Below are positions 1 through 12,392 of a DNA stretch of 64,000 nucleotides, piece after piece. The position numbers and the translations under genes were made by a program. The stretch covers positions 1 through 64,000 of the forward strand of contig JAKMXF010000061.1 in assembly GCA_024704765.1 (NCBI GenBank), written 5' to 3'. This DNA comes from Oopsacas minuta. Its lineage: Eukaryota > Porifera > Hexactinellida > Lyssacinosida > Leucopsacidae. Position 1 is the stretch's first letter. The number at the start of each line of letters is the position of its first letter. The notes under the pieces were generated by a model, which saw only the letters and a program-made list of their open reading frames with translations, did no database searches and was not told the DNA's origin.

Positions 1-785
1 GCTGGGAAAGAAAATTGTACAATAGGCCTAACTTGTACTGTATAGACCTTATAATATAGTGCCAATCAATGCAAAATCCGAATTTCGTGAATTTTCATAA
101 CTTGAAATCCTGACGTGATAGACCAATTCTAGGAAATATATTTTCATTTGAGGAATAAATTTGATGTTGCCCAGTGTTATAGGACCGCTGATGATGTGAC
201 AGCTTCCATGTACCACTTCCATGTAGTACGAATAAATGATGTACATTTCGTGTATTCACTATGTTCCAAGTATATGTATTTGTCACAATGGTCTTGTCTT
301 GAATTGTTTCTCCCGGAATTCCCGTTATAAAATTGTCTGCGTCCCATTTTGATATTATCAATCAATTTATAACTTTGATTTACGATTACGAACAATTCTC
401 AAATAGTCGAAATCTGTTTTTTGCCTTCCAAAACATTTGACCGACGAAAATTGCACTCTAAATCGGGAATTATTCACTAGACACATTTATGAGGGCAAAA
501 TTTGGGTAAAACCGATACGCAAAAGTCCTTGCAGTATAAATCCCAATGAGTTTTGTGTTTAAATAGTTTTAAGAAGTAATAATCAACTACAATGAGCAAA
601 ATACCACGAGGAAGCAAAATTGCCGAATTTGACTATATGCCTAGATATACTTAGATTTTATAAACATGTTTACTTCCACTAAGGCGTTCATTTAACTCAC
701 TGTGCTTGGTAAGACACCGAACATTTTCTTAATTTAGCGTAGCAATATTCTCTACATTACCTTTCTTTATTTTCTCTTCTCTCAG
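1..785. other. Non-coding, probable intron before the CBF-beta-like terminal exon
   Basis: No convincing coding segment is visible; short open frames here have no recognisable motif. A pyrimidine-rich tract ending in ctctcag lies immediately before 786, so this stretch is best read as the 3' part of an intron. This is inference from the splice acceptor and from the quality of the exon that follows. Confidence 0.4.
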
Positions 786-956
786 GTGCGATATCGTCAA
801 ATGGAATTTGAACGCAAGCACAAGCTTTATAATGATCATTGTATACTTCAAGATGGGCAATTAGATTCTAGTCCACTTTCTCATCAAATATTCTCTGGCA
901 ATGCGCTTATTCCCCCAATTCAACAACATCCTGTCCTACAACATCATCATACTTAA
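786..956 (+). CDS. 3'-terminal exon of a CBF-beta-like gene (C-terminal tail)
   Basis: Fifty-six codons plus TAA follow a strong acceptor (pyrimidine tract, then ctctcag). The reading begins VRYRQMEFERKHKLYNDH and ends in a Gln/His-rich tail (QQHPVLQHHHT). The first 18 residues resemble the segment of vertebrate CBF-beta just after the folded core, where an Arg-rich helix of the form RRRTREFEDR follows the ERAQ helix. The exon opens in phase 0, matching the phase-0 donor of the main CBF-beta exon at 16076. However, it lies 14.7 kb upstream of that exon on the same strand, so it must belong to an upstream paralogue or reflect misordering. CBF-beta stabilises Runt-domain factors on DNA in the nucleus; the tail is not needed for Runt binding. 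A polyadenylation hexamer follows at 1271. The exon call is fairly firm, and the family assignment rests on a short match. Confidence 0.55.
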   Translation: MRYRQMEFERKHKLYNDHCILQDGQLDSSPLSHQIFSGNALIPPIQQHPVLQHHHT

Positions 957-2051
957 TTCAAATTATTCCAATTTATTTATTTATGATGATACTCTCGGCT
1001 AACTTGTGTTTATCTGCCGCAAAACTATTATACCTGAACTTTTGTATTACTATTTTTGTCAATCTGTATGATATCCTCACTATAGTTTCTTAATTATACT
1101 TACTATATTTTTCCTATGCATATATTATTCATATGTTGGTTCGAGATAAATGGATGAATTTTCGGTCTAAATATGTGAAGTATTATTTGTTTTATAGTTT
1201 TAATGAACCGCATAATCTTATTCATTTTTATGCAAAGTCCAGTTTCATCAATTTCGTTTAAGCCTAGTAGAATAAATTTCAATGATCATTACTAAATTTG
1301 ACAGTATTGCTTTATTTCAAGATTTGCTTGAGGCCTTTTGCCAACATACTCTCATCCCAAATGTAGTGAATTTGAGAACTTAGCAAGTTACATATTACAA
1401 ATCCCTGATGAAATTTAGAGGGCATTTAGGCCCTCCATCCTTACGAATTTAACAAACTTCAATTCTCAACCTCTGACCTTTCAACAGATGTTGCTTGGGA
1501 GGTATGAAATACTTTGTGACCTAAGAACATTTTCGTTTACAATGATTTCTAATATTACTTTCAGCCCTCGAGCATCCGACTATTGCGTTGGGTAGGAAAA
1601 TGGGCCCATGATATGTGACCAGACCGACCATTATATAGGATTACTTTTATCATTCAAAACCTCTGTGTTTTGGCCCCTAATTAATGTTTTACACATTTGC
1701 TGAAATACCTGTCATCAATACTGAATTACAAACACATTCCCCTTCTAGGTTGCTGTGGCACGGCGATATTCCTCGGATTTATATTTAGAATATCTTAGCT
1801 GTGCGTTAGTTCTCTGCAGGACTCAACTCCTTGGCCCTAGGTGCCTTAAATTTTGATATAGCATCGTGAGGGGACACTGAGGTCCTTACACACAGGGTTG
1901 GCAAATTTACCAAACCCTCGAGTTAAACCCTATTTAATTCCGGCTCAGTATAATCCCAATTTGGGCTTTTGCTTTGTGAAACCTGATTACTTATTTCGTA
2001 ATAATATCACGATGTTTATGTCACCCTTCATTAATTTGCTTAGGCCTTAGG
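957..2051. other. 3' UTR and intergenic DNA, nothing else recognised
   Basis: The first ~320 bases are likely 3' UTR of the exon ending at 956. The remainder is AT-rich with no open frame carrying a known motif and no clear terminal repeats. Confidence 0.4.
1271..1276 (+). promoter_or_regulatory. Putative polyadenylation signal aataaa
   Basis: A canonical aataaa lies 315 bases after the stop codon of the terminal exon at 786-956. It is the natural candidate for the cleavage signal of that transcript. AT-rich DNA contains many chance hexamers, so this is contextual only. Confidence 0.35.
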
Positions 2052-3536
2052 GCATTCAAAAAGTTCCCATCTTTGTTTAATACCTTGACACTACAACAAC
2101 TTACTAATAAAGTTTCTACATAAATGCTCAAAATACTCCCCCTCTAGATCAATTCATTGTTACCTCTCAACCTACTTCGAAATGATTTTGTATTTTCGTC
2201 CTTGTCTACTGAATTTAGGTAGTAGTAAATGCCGTTTCCTAGCTCTTTTCGGGTATGAAAAAGCCATCCTTCGAGATGTTTGTTCACCTCAGGAAATAGC
2301 CAGAAACAAGGTGGTAGATCTGGGGAATACGGAAGATGTTCAGATCGTTTCAAACACGATATCCCCAATGACTCTCTTAACCTATTTTGAAAAATGAGGC
2401 CTGATATTATCGTGGAGAAGTTGGATTCCTCGAGTTCCTGTACGCGGACGTCGTGTATTATAGTCTCTCCCGACTTCCCTTAGGTATTTATCTGCGTAAA
2501 ATTTTCCATTGAGTCGTTCTCCTTTAGGCATAGGTATTTGGGCCACTGGCTCATTCGCATAAAAATTATGTTATAGAGAACTTTATCGTCTCGGCAGTCT
2601 GGATGTCCCTTTGGGGGGATAAGAACCTTTTGGGAGCCGTGACTGGCTTTGTTCCTACGCAGAGGTTCAGAAAATTTAATCGAAATTTCGTCACCTGTAA
2701 CGATTTCATATAACTTTCGAGAATTGCATCTCTATATTCTTTAAGCAATTTATTCGCGCATGAAACCCTCTTCTCCTTCTGCCCCTTTGTGAGGATTTTT
2801 TGTATCCATCGCGCTGATATCTTTCGATTTTCGAGATAATTGTGTAGAATTGTATGAACGCTTCCCGATGAGATTTCCAGGATGGAGAAATCTCTTCAAC
2901 GATCAAATGGAGGGCCAATATCCAATAGTTCTATAATTTGAGAGGCTATTTCAGGGGTAGCGGAAATTGGTCTTCCGGTCCGAGGGGGCATCTTCATTGC
3001 TGCCCCTACCAGCCTTTAATTTACGTGCCTATTCCTTTACAGGGGGATACGCTAGAGCTTCCCCCCATGATAAACGGTGACGAGATCCTCGTGTATCTGG
3101 AGTGGTTTGTCGCCGAATACGGTACAAATCATTATATAGGCTCGTTTGGTTTTTCTTGATGTAGTGAAACCGCGTTAATACAAACACATTTAATACGAAT
3201 TTCCGTTAAGACGAACAGAATCTTACACAATTCTCGTCCGTACATTGGATATTCCATTGTTTTTACTCCGGATAGGGAGTACAAATCTCGACGGTTCCTT
3301 GTTGTAAGTATTCACGAGGTCCTACTGTATGTGTTTTGAAGCCATGAAAAAGTTGACTCTCGAAATAGGTACAATTGAAAGTAGCGTAGATCAAGATATA
3401 TAATAGCTAGAGTGAATTGCTCAACATACAACAGCATTAAATCGGTAATCGATAGAACTATAAGGATATACTATGTTTTCATGTAATTGAGTAGAGTTTG
3501 GATGCTATGAACTAAGGATGGGAACTTTTTGAATGC
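2052..3536 (-). mobile_element. Dead mariner-like (DD34D type) transposon with intact terminal repeats
   Basis: A perfect 20-bp inverted repeat, gcattcaaaaagttcccatc at 2052-2071 and its complement at 3517-3536, bounds about 1.5 kb; weaker matching extends a few bases outward. The minus strand reads as a mariner transposase in pieces. From about 3000 downward come a GRPIS-type linker and a helix-turn-helix reading SGSVHTIL, then ARWIQKILT (near 2800) and a PPKGHPDC-like segment. The C-terminus at 2144-2368 carries YSPDLPPC followed directly by FWLF. In working mariners that position is PCD plus WLF or FLF, so the third catalytic Asp is missing here. Multiple frameshifts break the gene. A pogo-type MITE sits inside near 3162-3329. 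Non-autonomous or dead. Confidence 0.75.
3162..3329. mobile_element. Short pogo/Tigger-like MITE nested in the mariner
   Basis: The left end reads agtgaaaccgcgttaatac. The complement of the right end reads agtaggacctcgtgaatac, a roughly 14/19 imperfect inverted repeat. The style (CAGT..ACCTCG) resembles pogo/Tigger termini. Alternating taatacga-like segments fill the interior and there is no coding capacity. It lies within the mariner at 2052-3536, upstream of the transposase start, which implies later insertion. Confidence 0.4.
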
Positions 3537-3949
3537 ACCAAGTATTTATGAATCTTACATAGTCATAGAATTCATAAATAATATTATAAATAGGTAGTTA
3601 AATCATCCACATTTTCTATTCTATATTATCTAATTGTAGAAATTTGGAAACTAGAAGACTGGAGGCACAATATCATTCATTTTATCTATTTCGATCTTAG
3701 GTTCATATAGATAATAGACTGTAGACACATGGAATCTCTAGGCCAAACTTTCTCCTCTGTCAGTTTGTTTTCAATAATCAGTTGTATTACTTATTGTTGT
3801 TAACATCCTATATTTGGGCCTTAAAATAGTACATTAAGCTTGTATAAGGGCAACTTCTGAGATATGATGCCGTATCTCGGAGTTACCTGTATACACACAG
3901 CTTCGCAAATCTTTAATTCCCGCAAATATTATATACATCTCATATGTCA

Positions 3950-5250
3950 AGGTGGCAGATCTAAGAAACATCCTGATTTCGCTGCCATACACTTGTGTCC
4001 AGACCCAACTGCCAATTAGTGTACACATTTTATATTTCCTTCAAGTTCAACAAATCTTGAGGAGAATATCATCCACTATTAATCTTCCACCTATTGAAGA
4101 ATTCCCGCTAACATTTAGAATTCTGGAGGCCTAGTTGGCTCTTGGTTGCCATACTATCTATAACCAACAATATACGAACATTAACACAAAGTATGTAACT
4201 CTATTTTGCGTAACCCAAACTCTATCAACACACATCGAACACGGTTGTTTGGCGAAAAAAATTCTGATTTCTCCATTCTCACAGAGACCCATCTATCTTT
4301 GTGCTGTGAATGAATGTAATATATATCCTGAAATTTATGAAAGATATTGTAAATCCTGAAACGGCCAGGCGCTGAGCTGGTGTATCTCTCGATAAAGGTC
4401 CAGAAATTGTTGATATATTCCGATCAATGTTCGATGGAAAGTTGGAGGCGCTAGTTGTGAAATATACACTGCCGCACGCATAATTTCAGAGATAAGATAT
4501 TAGGAGTTGACGGATTCCCCATTTAACAAAACAATTACTGTTGCTAGACAGTTGTTTTCTGATATTGATGATAAATGTTCTTTCTTTGTAGTTCCAAATG
4601 CTGAGCGATCAGTATGACTGATAAACCTATTTCGACCATAGACATCAATTCAGCCCCTCCACTACATTTATAAACTGAAATATTTCGGTTTATTAATCGG
4701 CTGGTTTATCACCTCCATATCGAGAAATTGAGATGGTTCCGACTTCCCCCACGATCAAACAGTCGATGAACTTTGTTTAAACTTTAATTCAGAAATATAC
4801 TGGCTTGAGGTTGAAGATCCAGATACAAGTGGAGGAACAGCATGTATAGGCAACGTAGCTCGCAGAGCATTTTGTGATGAAACTGGTTATCTAGAATTCG
4901 CACAATCTACGTTTGCAATTTTCCATGTACTAGCATATGCAAAGATATATACTCAACTAGCTGCTATTCTCGAAATGTATAATTCCTATATAATGTGAAT
5001 ACTGTGGAATTGGGTGTGCAAAACATCTATCTATTGATTTTTGATTCATTGGCGAGTATCACACCAACGGTACACAAACTTTTAGCCATCCTTGAAGAAT
5101 TGCTTCCTGATTCCAACTCTGGATTTGGTTTATAACATTTCTCCGAAAAAGGAGCAAAGAGTTGTAATGAATTGGCTATAAACGATAGGGAAATTGGGTT
5201 CTAAAAGATGATTTCGAAACTACTTAAGTAATATTATGGACATATTTGTT
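3950..5250 (+). pseudogene. RAG1/Transib-like transposase relic, copy 1
   Basis: This is the most decayed copy of a transposase family that recurs through the window. Recognisable blocks in order are: ADLRNILIS (about 3952), matching the SKYTNLKRIF block of other copies; FPLTFRI then GCHTIYNQQ (about 4110-4180), the position of the first catalytic Asp, where the expected DGLDG is destroyed; MFDGK (about 4428), the second-Asp block; DPDTSGGTACIGNVARRAF (about 4820), the conserved TGN block; and TPTVHKLLAILEE then HFSEKGAKSCNEL (about 5065-5175), the HK-LAH and Glu blocks, where the catalytic Glu position reads Lys. Numerous frameshifts. Family membership is seen by comparison with the copies at 18.2, 44.7 and 49.8 kb; function is lost. 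Confidence 0.6.
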
Positions 5251-8109
5251 AGATTGGCCTGAAATTGGCCTCTTCATTGAACTCTCTGGGATGTATAATC
5301 TGCCAACGATGTGGTTAGCCTGGACATTCATAAAGATCGAAATGTATGTCAGAAGATACTATGCAAACATCTGAGAGTCACACTTTTTCTTCCTTAACCA
5401 TTTAACCATCATTATTAACTACAATGACACCTTATGCATATTTCTGAATAAACTATTCTAATTAAGTGGCAAGTTTACCCTATATTTTTCCAAAATTTAG
5501 GAAACTGTAAAATTTCACGATTAGTGGATTATTGCATTATCGGCAACGGTAGAGACTTCCTAACTTCTATTTCAAATTTTAAATTACTATCTTTTATAGT
5601 TTTTAAAGTATCCACTTTCTACATACCTCCTTTTTCTGAATTTTAGTCTAGATTTCGTCATGAAAACCTCAATTTCCCATGAACTTTTTAGCCGCCATTT
5701 TTCCACTGTCGTTATATGTCTAACTCTGCATGTATACAAGCTAGATTCAAAGACTCAACTTTTTTGGATGGATCTAACAATCTACAGGATAATAAGCGAA
5801 CTAATCTTCAATTAATGCAATAAAACATTATTTATAAAATTTAAAATTTATGTCATTCGACGTCAAATCATATCCCGAACTGAATTGACCACCAGCTTGC
5901 TCCATTTTGGAAAATTCAAATTCTAGTTCGCTTATTAGTCAATTCGAAGGAGTAGTAACAGAATCCCAAAACTATTTGAGGAATATAGCCAAAAACATTC
6001 TTAGAATTTTCAAAAATATTTTAGGCTAATTGAAAAATCTAAAGTTTCTAATGTACATATATGTTTAAGTATTAGTGTATTTTTGGACTCAACTGGATGA
6101 ACCGGATACGCGGTTAAAATTTCAAAAAGATCGAACCACAGGGACATATATAGTAGGTCTCTAGGGTATACTTACCTGTTAATAAATATTTTCAAACATA
6201 TAATATCTTTAAGAAATAATCCTTTATGACGTTTTATAATGAAAATCGAAGCCAATATTTTTTGGATTCCTTTCGACCCGCAGAGATCGATAGCCCACAT
6301 GCTGCTAACACATTATATGTATCTAGGATGCATAAAAAGTCCTATTCTTTACCAAATTTCAGTTTAGACCACCGTGCGTTATTCTACTACAATCATAATG
6401 CAATAATTCACCGAATAAATTGAATTGATATCAGTGCAAACTATATAGTTAGGCTAATTAATTAGTTGGTTGAGGATATTCTAATAGGCTCAGGAATATA
6501 ACAGTATGAATAAATTTCCATAGCTCTGACATGACGTATCCTTGACTCAAATCCGTCATTTAGTATCATTGCCCTAGTGTACAGAATGCTATGTGTAAGC
6601 TTTAAGCTATATTTATTAGATGGCTATATTATTTGTATTCTATAAATACCTATTTGTAAGTATGCGGCCATACTTTAGATCACTAATCAGAAAACTGCAA
6701 CATTCACCCTCAAATTCAGTAAATCTCATGTAGAATATAATTTATTCTAGTAATTGTTTTAGACAGGCGATGATAACAACAATGATTGATTGCACGATTG
6801 TATTAATTATAACATTCAGATAATTTTAACATAATTTCGTGCAGAAAATGTGTTAAATATATCCGGTTTCTATAGTCCATATAATCTCTGGAATTAGAAA
6901 GATGGAAGCTTGTTCTTGAGGTATTACTGGCTATTTTAGATATTTTACTAAGAATGTAGATAATTAATAGTACTAACGTGAAAAATCAACACAATGTTTG
7001 ACAACCGTTATGAAGCGATATTCGATTATAAACATTGCTAAATTTACAACAGATAACTAATTTCAAATTTTTCAAGAAAAGTTGCCCGTTCAGTCTCTGA
7101 ATTATGGGAGCTACGTATCAATCTTCATAATCAGCCAAATAGTGTATGGATCAGAATGATGCCCTCAAATTTTCGACCTCCTTTTCTTGACTAATGCGAA
7201 TTAATTATCAAGTTGGAATTGCTATAATATTGTACAATGGTTACAAATTTGACATATTGGTTGCCATCTACATTCATGTCATAACAAATGCTTGCCAACT
7301 GTTTTGTGATCTTCAAGGTAGATTATGTCAAGGAACAAATTTTGAAATGCTTCAGGATAGCCTTTCGTTCCTTTTCGAATATCAGTGTATCCATATGGTC
7401 CATCACGTCCGTGAATTATCGAAGCCCTTCGACTTTGAGTAATGGGGCGCGAAGAAACAAATCAAAAAGGAGAAGAGGAGAGAGTGTCAGGTCTTCGTAA
7501 AACATCCTTGACATCTGAAAATTCTTTCGGGAATTCTACAGATATGAACAACAACGATCTATCGCGGATAGAGGTCGCTTCAAAGATGTTGGTGTCCAGG
7601 TTCGTTCACACCCCGTTTCTAGAAGATTATCATTTCCCGGAATTCCCATATCACAGTTGACAATGTAGTCATATGTATGGGATTTCCACGGGAGGTGCAC
7701 CTATTCTCGCAGCACCTAAAACTTCCGCAAATATGCTCTAAGTGGATACCTCATTCCCTTTAGGTACCCAAAGACCGCTGTTTTTGTGCTTCTAAAGTTA
7801 CCCTCAGAGTACGGGATGCTGATTTCTATCAGAAATAATTTCTGAGAATGAGACATGGATTCGATATGATGAACCGCTCTCCAAGGGTAAAATATGGTAG
7901 AGATCCTAAAAGGAGAGGAGCGTCCAGTCAACCCAAAGGGCCATTTTAAGAGATTAAAGGTCCTATACTCAATATATTTATGCTCATGGTCTGGTTGTCC
8001 AGATAACCCAAGGGCATACGTACGTCTCCTCCTAATCCTCAAAAGTCTCCTCCTGATTGACACCCTCATTCATAGTCATTCCTGGCTTCCGACTTAAGTA
8101 GTCGGCAAC
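5251..8109. other. Long AT-rich stretch without a recognised gene
   Basis: No family motif is visible on either strand. Open frames of 60-117 residues occur (for example minus 7716-8069 and plus 7194-7660), but they lack recognisable domains and do not behave like exons. The part from about 7700 to 8100 lies just past the RNase H remnant of the neighbouring gypsy relic and may be its decayed continuation; no integrase motif can be read. Confidence 0.35.
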
Positions 8110-10564
8110 TGGATTTTCCCTGCCTGTCCTGTATTACGTTTTAAACGGTAGTTTCTGAAGTTCCATTAACCAACGGACATACGTATGTTTGGGATTTTAG
8201 CCACTTCAGGGGGCAATCGTCAGTCAATCAGACAATACTAGGAGCAGATTTTAGGTAGACTGCCCATTTACGGCACGTCGATACCACTGCCCATGCCTCT
8301 AACTGTCCCGACGAGTAATTCCTTTGTGCTGCTGTTAGGGATGAGCAGAAGAATTGGATCGGTCCCAGTTTAACTGTCTGCATGTCCAGTTGTGACAATA
8401 CAACATCGATAGTAGTTGACGGTGCCCAAGAACCTCTCTAACTCTGTTAAAGATCTCAGGTGAGGAAATGCTTCCATTTCCGGACATAATCAGGAACAGG
8501 ACTTCTTCCTGCGCCTGAGATTCGGTGACCTAGATACTGCACTTCCCTGTACCCTAGCTGACACTGGTCCTTTATTAACTGCAATCCGATCGAGTCGAGA
8601 CGTTGGAAGACAGTTCTTGAGTGTAGAAGGTTTTGCCCAAATGTCGAAGAAAATACGAATATGTCGTCGACGTAGCTCTCGCAGTTGGGTTCCTTTTCAA
8701 ATCCTCTGTCCATAACTCTTTGAAACGTGGCAAGTGCATTGCACAACCCGAAAGGCATCATTAACATTTCATACATCCCCCAGGGTGTGGAATACCGTCT
8801 TCTCTACATCTTCTGGATGAATTGGGATGGCTCAATATTCAGAGGCGATATCGAATATAGAGAAATATCGCCTCCCTAGTAATTTATCGAATATCGATAG
8901 GGGGTCAGGTAGAGAGTAATCGTCACTTTTGGTCACTGAATTCAATCGACGATAATCGAGGGCATATCGTAGGGTTCTATCTTTCTTGTTCACCATAGCT
9001 ACATCAGAAGACCATGGAGATTTTCTGGGGCTACAAATGGGGGGGTCTGCCACGAGTACTTCTTCCATTGCCTGGAAATTATATACTCTCATCGGGGAGG
9101 TATGCGTTTATGACGTGACCTTTGGGGTGGTACGTCTCATATTAAATTTGCATGAGACTCATTGAACTTGCATCTATTCGGGCGTTTGTGATGCTGTGCG
9201 AACAAGAACTCGTATCCCGAATTCAGTTCCTCGCGTTTGGAAACACTGCTAACATTCAATTCGGGGCAGATAAGCCTTCCACTTCCACGGGGGGTTTATC
9301 TGCTTTCTTCTCTACATCTTGTTGCTCCGCTACCTTCGCACGTATCAGGCGATTAGCTCCGCTGAAAGAGTATTCTTCGAGAATCCATGCCGTCCTAATC
9401 GAATCGGTCGATTAGCCCAGTCAAACGTGACAGTCCCATGCTGTTCCAGAAAATTTCTCCCCAGAAGCAGGAGTGGTTCTTTCTTATCAATTTCATGGCT
9501 TTGTTCCAATTTCGTTTCAGAATTCCCTATCCGGATCGAAGCGTCGACAAAAGTATGGACTCGCACAGGGCTATCGCACAGTCCAATACTTTGCTCGTTG
9601 CGGTACAATGTCATTAATTAGTTGGAGTTGTGATGCTGTGTCGTAGCCCATGACACTGGGTTTCGCACCTGTATCCAACATCGCAGCCATACTGTGATCC
9701 CCGATTCCGACTTGAACTGTTACGGATTCTTCCCTGTAGTTATTTCGTATATCCTGCGCTTCTGATCCCATGGTCTTCTCAGTTTACGGGGACATTTAAA
9801 CGGTTTGTGACCTGCTTCGCCACAATTATAGCAGTGCTTGTTAGGGCAATTGCCAATTAAATGATTTCTCGAGCCACATGCATAACATTTCAGGGGCGTA
9901 GTTCTAGTTTTCCTAGGGATTGTGGACTTGGTCCGGATACTTGAAACCTTGGTGGGAGTGGGCTCTCTGTTGCTTGACTCATCACTCTCCATGTCCTCTG
10001 ATGTTGTTTTCACTTCAGAGGCCTTTTCCTGAACGCGTTGTATGCGACACCCCCGATCCAATGGAATCCCCTTCTCTGCGAGTGCTTTATGAATTACTGT
10101 ACTCAACTGCAGAGCTTCGTCCATTGATAGTCCTTCATCCTTGGTCCTCACCCATTCTTTAAGCTTGGTTTGCACTTCGGAAGTACTTGAGACACCATAA
10201 ACATACATGCTGTTTTTGTCTTGATTTCAGCGTTGACTGCCTCTTCAAGGAACCTCACAAAGAAATCTTGAACGGGCTCTCCGGGGGACCATGCCATGCC
10301 ACGGAAGCTCGCTGTGGATCAAGACCTCTTCCTTCGTGTCCAGAAGTTCCATTAGATAAGCGAAGGCTTCAGCTAGTGTGTCCTTAGAGACTGCTCCCAA
10401 GACCACTTTTTCTTCGAGTCGACCGCGAATGATGTGAGCTGGTAACAGTTTAACCCCCGCATTTCTTCTATTGTTGCTATTGCAGCCACAAATAAGGGTT
10501 GTCATCTCCCAATGGTCTGACCGTGTTTTAAGTGTTGTAAAGCTACAGTGAGTTCAGTTGCCAT
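8110..10564 (-). mobile_element. Ty3/gypsy-type retrotransposon relic (gag-protease-RT-RNase H)
   Basis: Read on the minus strand from 10564 down, this carries, in order: a gag-like start; a gag with two CCHC zinc knuckles near 9800-9900 (CYACGSRNHLIGNC and CYNCGEAGHKPFKC); an aspartic protease with its DTGA motif at about 9680 and a LLLLGRNFL segment near 9460; reverse transcriptase (LDYRRLNSV near 8950, SIFDIASEYW, MPFGLCNALATFQR, and the YVDD active site near 8660); then FLGTVNYYR joined abruptly to RNase H (SLTAAQRNYSSGQLEAW near 8320 and PVADYLSRKPG near 8100). The connection between the RT and RNase H is deleted. Several frameshifts and stops are present. No integrase or LTR pair was found, so it is a dead internal fragment. 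Confidence 0.8.
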
Positions 10565-12177
10565 AGTTGAAACATTTGTTATTTATGTAATGAACTAAGT
10601 AGTAGAATGCCGAAGCAGAATGTGAGTAAGATTAATAGAAATAACAAACAGATTAAGGCAAACAAATAAAATGTAGATGTCCCTATATATAAATATTGTA
10701 AGCCTATAGACAGGTGGTACTACAAGCACCTTGTGTGGCATATTATAATTAATCATAACGGTTACAATAATATATGGTTGGGTCGGGAAGCTTTAGAAGC
10801 TCATTAATTTTAGAAATGAGTTGATTGTACCAAGAAATGATTGTTCTATCAACTTATTTACCCTTCCTCCAACTCATCCAATTTGGTTAGTATCAACTCG
10901 TTTATGTTGGCATTACCAACATAATCAAGAAAATGAATTGATTTTGAAAAACCAATTGGGTTGATATAGCTCTGTAATATATATATAGTGGGTGAGTTAT
11001 CAAAAATCTGAAAAAGAGAGCATGTTCCCCAATTAGTGATCCCTGTCTGACGCCTTTTCTGTTTCTTGCCAAGTGACCCGATTGTAGGTTACTCTATTAA
11101 GTGGAGTCTAGTGAATATTAATTTATTAATAAAACGCGAGTTAATAATGAATTTGTTGTAAGAAATATATAGAAATGTAATTGGGTACTAAATCATCTTA
11201 ATGGCAAATTTAGATAGGGGGCCTCTGAAACTATTATAGTACAGGGGCTTAAAATTTATCAAGCAGTTCCAAAGCAAAATACAACTCAATAGTGGCTTTC
11301 TAACATAATTTGCTCGATATTTTCAAATATTACTAAATTTACTACAAATATGGCAATTTACCGCTGAATGTCTGATATATTGACTACAGGGAAAATTTTT
11401 TGCAAATATCAAAATTGTATGTTTTGTCTAACTGTTTCAGATAAACCACATCTGTTCATATGTAATTTTCTTTAGTTCACCGATAGTCGAACAGACATTT
11501 CAGCACCGCCCACCGCATTAAGTGAGAGGAAAATATGATTGATCAGAAAAGATAGATTTTATTGATATTGGTTTTGAAATTTGAAATTTGAAATTTCCTA
11601 GTCGATTTACTCTGACTAACAGTTGAGACGAATATTCTAACATCATTCTGAAATATTTTCAAGGTGTGAAAAACTATAAATCATTTGATAAATCTGTGAA
11701 TTTGTAACTATTAAATTGTGACAATATACACATATCAATAATTTCAGATGCCAAGTACACATCTAGAGGTAGCTACGAGTATACATACAAGATTTTTAAG
11801 TCTTTTTACACTAACATAATAGATTCTTTTGAAAGCTGTAAATTTCAACTGTTTAGAGCTGTTGCGTAGGATTTTGACTCGCAATCCAAAATCCCAATAG
11901 CATATCCATGGTGCGGGTCAAAATCCTACGATGTAATATATGCGTGGGATTTTGACTCGCATCCAAATGTATTATTCTTGTAGGATTTTTGACCCATGTA
12001 TTACACAACTCAACAAGATTTCTCATCAGAGATCACATACATTCACCTTAGCATACTTTTGAATGCTGAACTCGAATCTGCAATCAGAATTTCTCTAGCA
12101 CGTCTAGTTATTCTGAAATCCAATATCCATTTTTTCAATAGTATAGTATTACCTGGTTACTAAATTGCTATATGAGN
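10565..12177. other. AT-rich non-coding stretch with a few short repeats
   Basis: No gene is visible. It includes a short tandem of a ttgaaatt-type unit near 11570-11596, a cluster of inverted copies of a 20-base motif at 11864-11998 (listed separately), and a single N at 12177 that marks an assembly join or ambiguous base. Confidence 0.4.
11864..11998. repeat. Cluster of four direct/inverted copies of a 20-base motif
   Basis: The motif gcgtaggattttgactcgca occurs at 11864-11883, nearly exactly again at 11942-11961 (one change in the core), in inverted orientation at 11911-11930, and as a looser copy at 11980-11998 (taggatttttgaccc). The first and the inverted copy can form a stem of about 18 bp. 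This is seen directly; its role, whether foldback MITE or protein-binding cluster, is unknown. Confidence 0.6.
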
Positions 12178-12392
12178 TTCAGTTTAGTGAATATCTAGAT
12201 TTCTGTATTTACTGTATATGGTAATTACGATTACGTCATATATGGAAAACCTGATGTGATACAACAAAATTGAAATCAACAAAAGAACCGCAATAGTCGA
12301 CTTACTAAGTAATAATGTATTTTATAAGCCTATCTCTAAAATTGAACGCGTAAAACCCTAATACTAGCAATTCGCAATAATAGCCCACTGTG
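12178..12392 (+). repeat. 215-bp dispersed repeat, copy A
   Basis: Begins right after the single N with ttcagtttagtgaatatct and ends with agcccactgtg. It is almost identical to 20526-20741, with only a few indels and substitutions. It carries no coding capacity and has no inverted termini. In both places one edge abuts sequence of a P-element-like transposase: here the P-like relic starts just to its right. Confidence 0.85.

Noticed and set aside
1-400. Four overlapping frames of 60-88 codons at the window start
   Set aside because: No domain, low-complexity composition, and they sit in the presumed intron before the terminal exon.
7716-8069. A 117-codon minus frame next to the gypsy relic, considered as integrase
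   Set aside because: No HHCC finger or DDE-type integrase motif can be read; it is Arg-rich chance-like sequence.
9152-10387. Plus-strand frames of 66-100 codons over the gypsy relic
   Set aside because: They are antisense shadows of the minus-strand gag/protease region.
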